64,000 nucleotides of DNA from contig CAVSNQ010000013.1 of assembly GCA_963729365.1 (NCBI GenBank), positions 1,178,001 through 1,242,000 of the forward strand, in the 5' to 3' direction. The translations under genes were made by a program, and so were the position numbers. Below, one piece after another: positions 61,977 through 64,000 of the stretch (the first letter of the stretch is position 1; each line of letters starts with the position of its first letter). Source of the stretch: JASHPR01 sp963729365 (GTDB lineage: Bacteria > Actinomycetota > Actinomycetes > Streptosporangiales > Streptosporangiaceae). Under the pieces are notes generated by a model. The model saw nothing but the letters and a program-made list of their open reading frames with translations. It made no database searches and was not told the origin of the DNA.

Positions 61977-62083
61977 TCGGCCAATGCGGGCCGAAGGGGC
62001 CGCCGGAACAGCCAGTTCGGCCCGCGTTCCGGTCCGCCCCGCAACCCGACGCCGCCACACCGGCTGAGCGCGACGCGTAGCGT

Positions 62084-63457
<1,374 letters not shown>

Positions 63458-63475
63458 CGGCGCCGTTCCGCGTGC

Positions 63476-63613
63476 TCAGTTGATGTCGAACTCGCTGCCC
63501 TCGGGGTCGGTCATGGCCACGCCGTAGTGGTCGATGCCTTCCTCCTGCCGGGCGCCGACGATCGTGGCACCGAGCGCGGGCCATGCCGGCCGGCCAGCCC
63601 GGCTGGCCCCGGC
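63476..63613 (-). pseudogene. C-terminal remnant of a VOC/glyoxalase-family protein
   Basis: About 45 codons with no start. LGATIVGARQEEGIDHYGVA followed by MTDPEGSEFDIN and a stop is the typical last strand of a vicinal-oxygen-chelate protein (xMxDPEGNEFxx). It begins immediately after, and in the same frame as, the stop of the neighbouring methyltransferase. The N-terminal half of the domain is absent. Confidence 0.7.
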
Positions 63614-64000
63614 TCAGCGGACCGGGCTGGGCACCGGCTCCCAGTCGGGCCGCAGCGGCATGCCCGACTTCCCGTTCTCGCCGAGACGCACCCCGAGGAC
63701 CTGGTGCAGCTGGATCTGGTTCCGCTCGAAGCCGAGCCGTGACCCGGCCATGTACAGCCGCCAGACCCGCGCGGTGCCCTCGCCGACCTCGGCGACCGCC
63801 TCGTCCCAGTGCTCGTCCAGGTTGGCGCACCAGCCGGCCAGCGTCTTCGCGTAGTGCTCGCGGAGGTTCTCCTCATGGCGGACCTCGAAGCCCGTGTCGT
63901 GCATCAGCGAGACCAGGTAACCGGGCGCCTCGAGCTCGCCGTCGGGGAACACGTACCGGTAGATGAACCCGTCGGGCCGCCTGGCGGGCTCGGTGTCGTC
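63614..64000 (-). CDS. Cyclopropane-fatty-acyl-phospholipid synthase-like methyltransferase, C-terminal part (cut by window edge)
   Basis: The frame enters from the right edge; about 128 residues visible. GFIYRYVFPDGELEAPGYL, GFEVRHEENLREHYAKTLAG, VWRLYMAGSRLGFERNQIQL and HQVLGVRLGENGKSGMPLRP are the conserved tail of CFA-synthase/mycolic-acid-cyclopropane-synthase-type enzymes, which methylate unsaturated acyl chains or act as related methyltransferases. The SAM site is outside the window. Confidence 0.88.
   Translation of the reverse strand, partial: DDTEPARRPDGFIYRYVFPDGELEAPGYLVSLMHDTGFEVRHEENLREHYAKTLAGWCANLDEHWDEAVAEVGEGTARVWRLYMAGSRLGFERNQIQLHQVLGVRLGENGKSGMPLRPDWEPVPSPVR

Overview
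The window is high-GC DNA from an actinomycete. This is supported by two conservon (cvn) operons, a mycothiol-type DsbA-like nitroreductase homologue, an Eis-like acetyltransferase, a DUF5753 XRE regulator, a Methyltransf_19 protein, class II DAHP synthase and the actinobacterial order rimP-nusA-ylxR-infB. A spore-forming or filamentous lineage near Streptosporangiales or Streptomycetales is likely, but I cannot place the genus from the sequence alone.

Layout. 1-299 is the start of an APC amino-acid permease, cut by the window edge. 300-1750 holds no intact gene, only a decayed class III aminotransferase tail and a short tandem duplication. 1751-9557 carries two complete cvnABCD operons in tandem (CvnA histidine-kinase-like, CvnB roadblock, CvnC DUF742, CvnD GTPase). 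CvnA1 has almost no extracellular part, while CvnA2 has a large NIT-type sensor. A membrane PP2C phosphatase converges on the second operon, and an Eis-like GNAT diverges from it. 12083-33284 is mixed metabolism and transport: SET protein, RpiB, DsbA-like reductase, PepN, methyltransferase, MalQ, MMPL exporter, secreted lipoprotein, amidase, NERD protein, MenA, NfeD/SPFH pair, acyl-CoA ligase, a truncated LysE, a threonine dehydratase-like enzyme and a P450.

33311-49615 (minus strand) is the core translation and RNA-processing block, in transcription order rimP, nusA, ylxR, infB, DUF503, rbfA, nrnA-like DHH, truB, GNAT, ribF, rpsO, pnp, M16 protease, dapB, then yccF and a DUF2277 gene. 49793-50796 is a divergent pair of ferritin-like proteins. 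50805-52198 is a divergent regulator and small-protein pair around an 11-bp inverted repeat. 52305-55545 holds a HelD-type helicase and an uncharacterised 320-aa protein. 55735-61854 (minus strand) is the conserved dxr-rseP-ispG-GNAT order with a secreted hydrolase inserted. 62084-63457 is class II DAHP synthase, and the right edge has a cyclopropane-synthase-like methyltransferase and a VOC-domain remnant.

Sequence-quality note: cvnA1, infB and rseP each need exactly one base added or removed, always in a G/C run or G/C-rich repeat, to become full length. Because infB is essential, consensus error is the simplest explanation there, and probably for the other two. I saw no tRNA, rRNA, CRISPR array, insertion sequence, phage or attachment site. 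No clearly new multi-gene system stands out. The best leads are the paired conservons with their intergenic dyad, the XRE/small-protein module, the 320-aa HTH-like protein, and the number of in-frame minisatellites inside linker regions.
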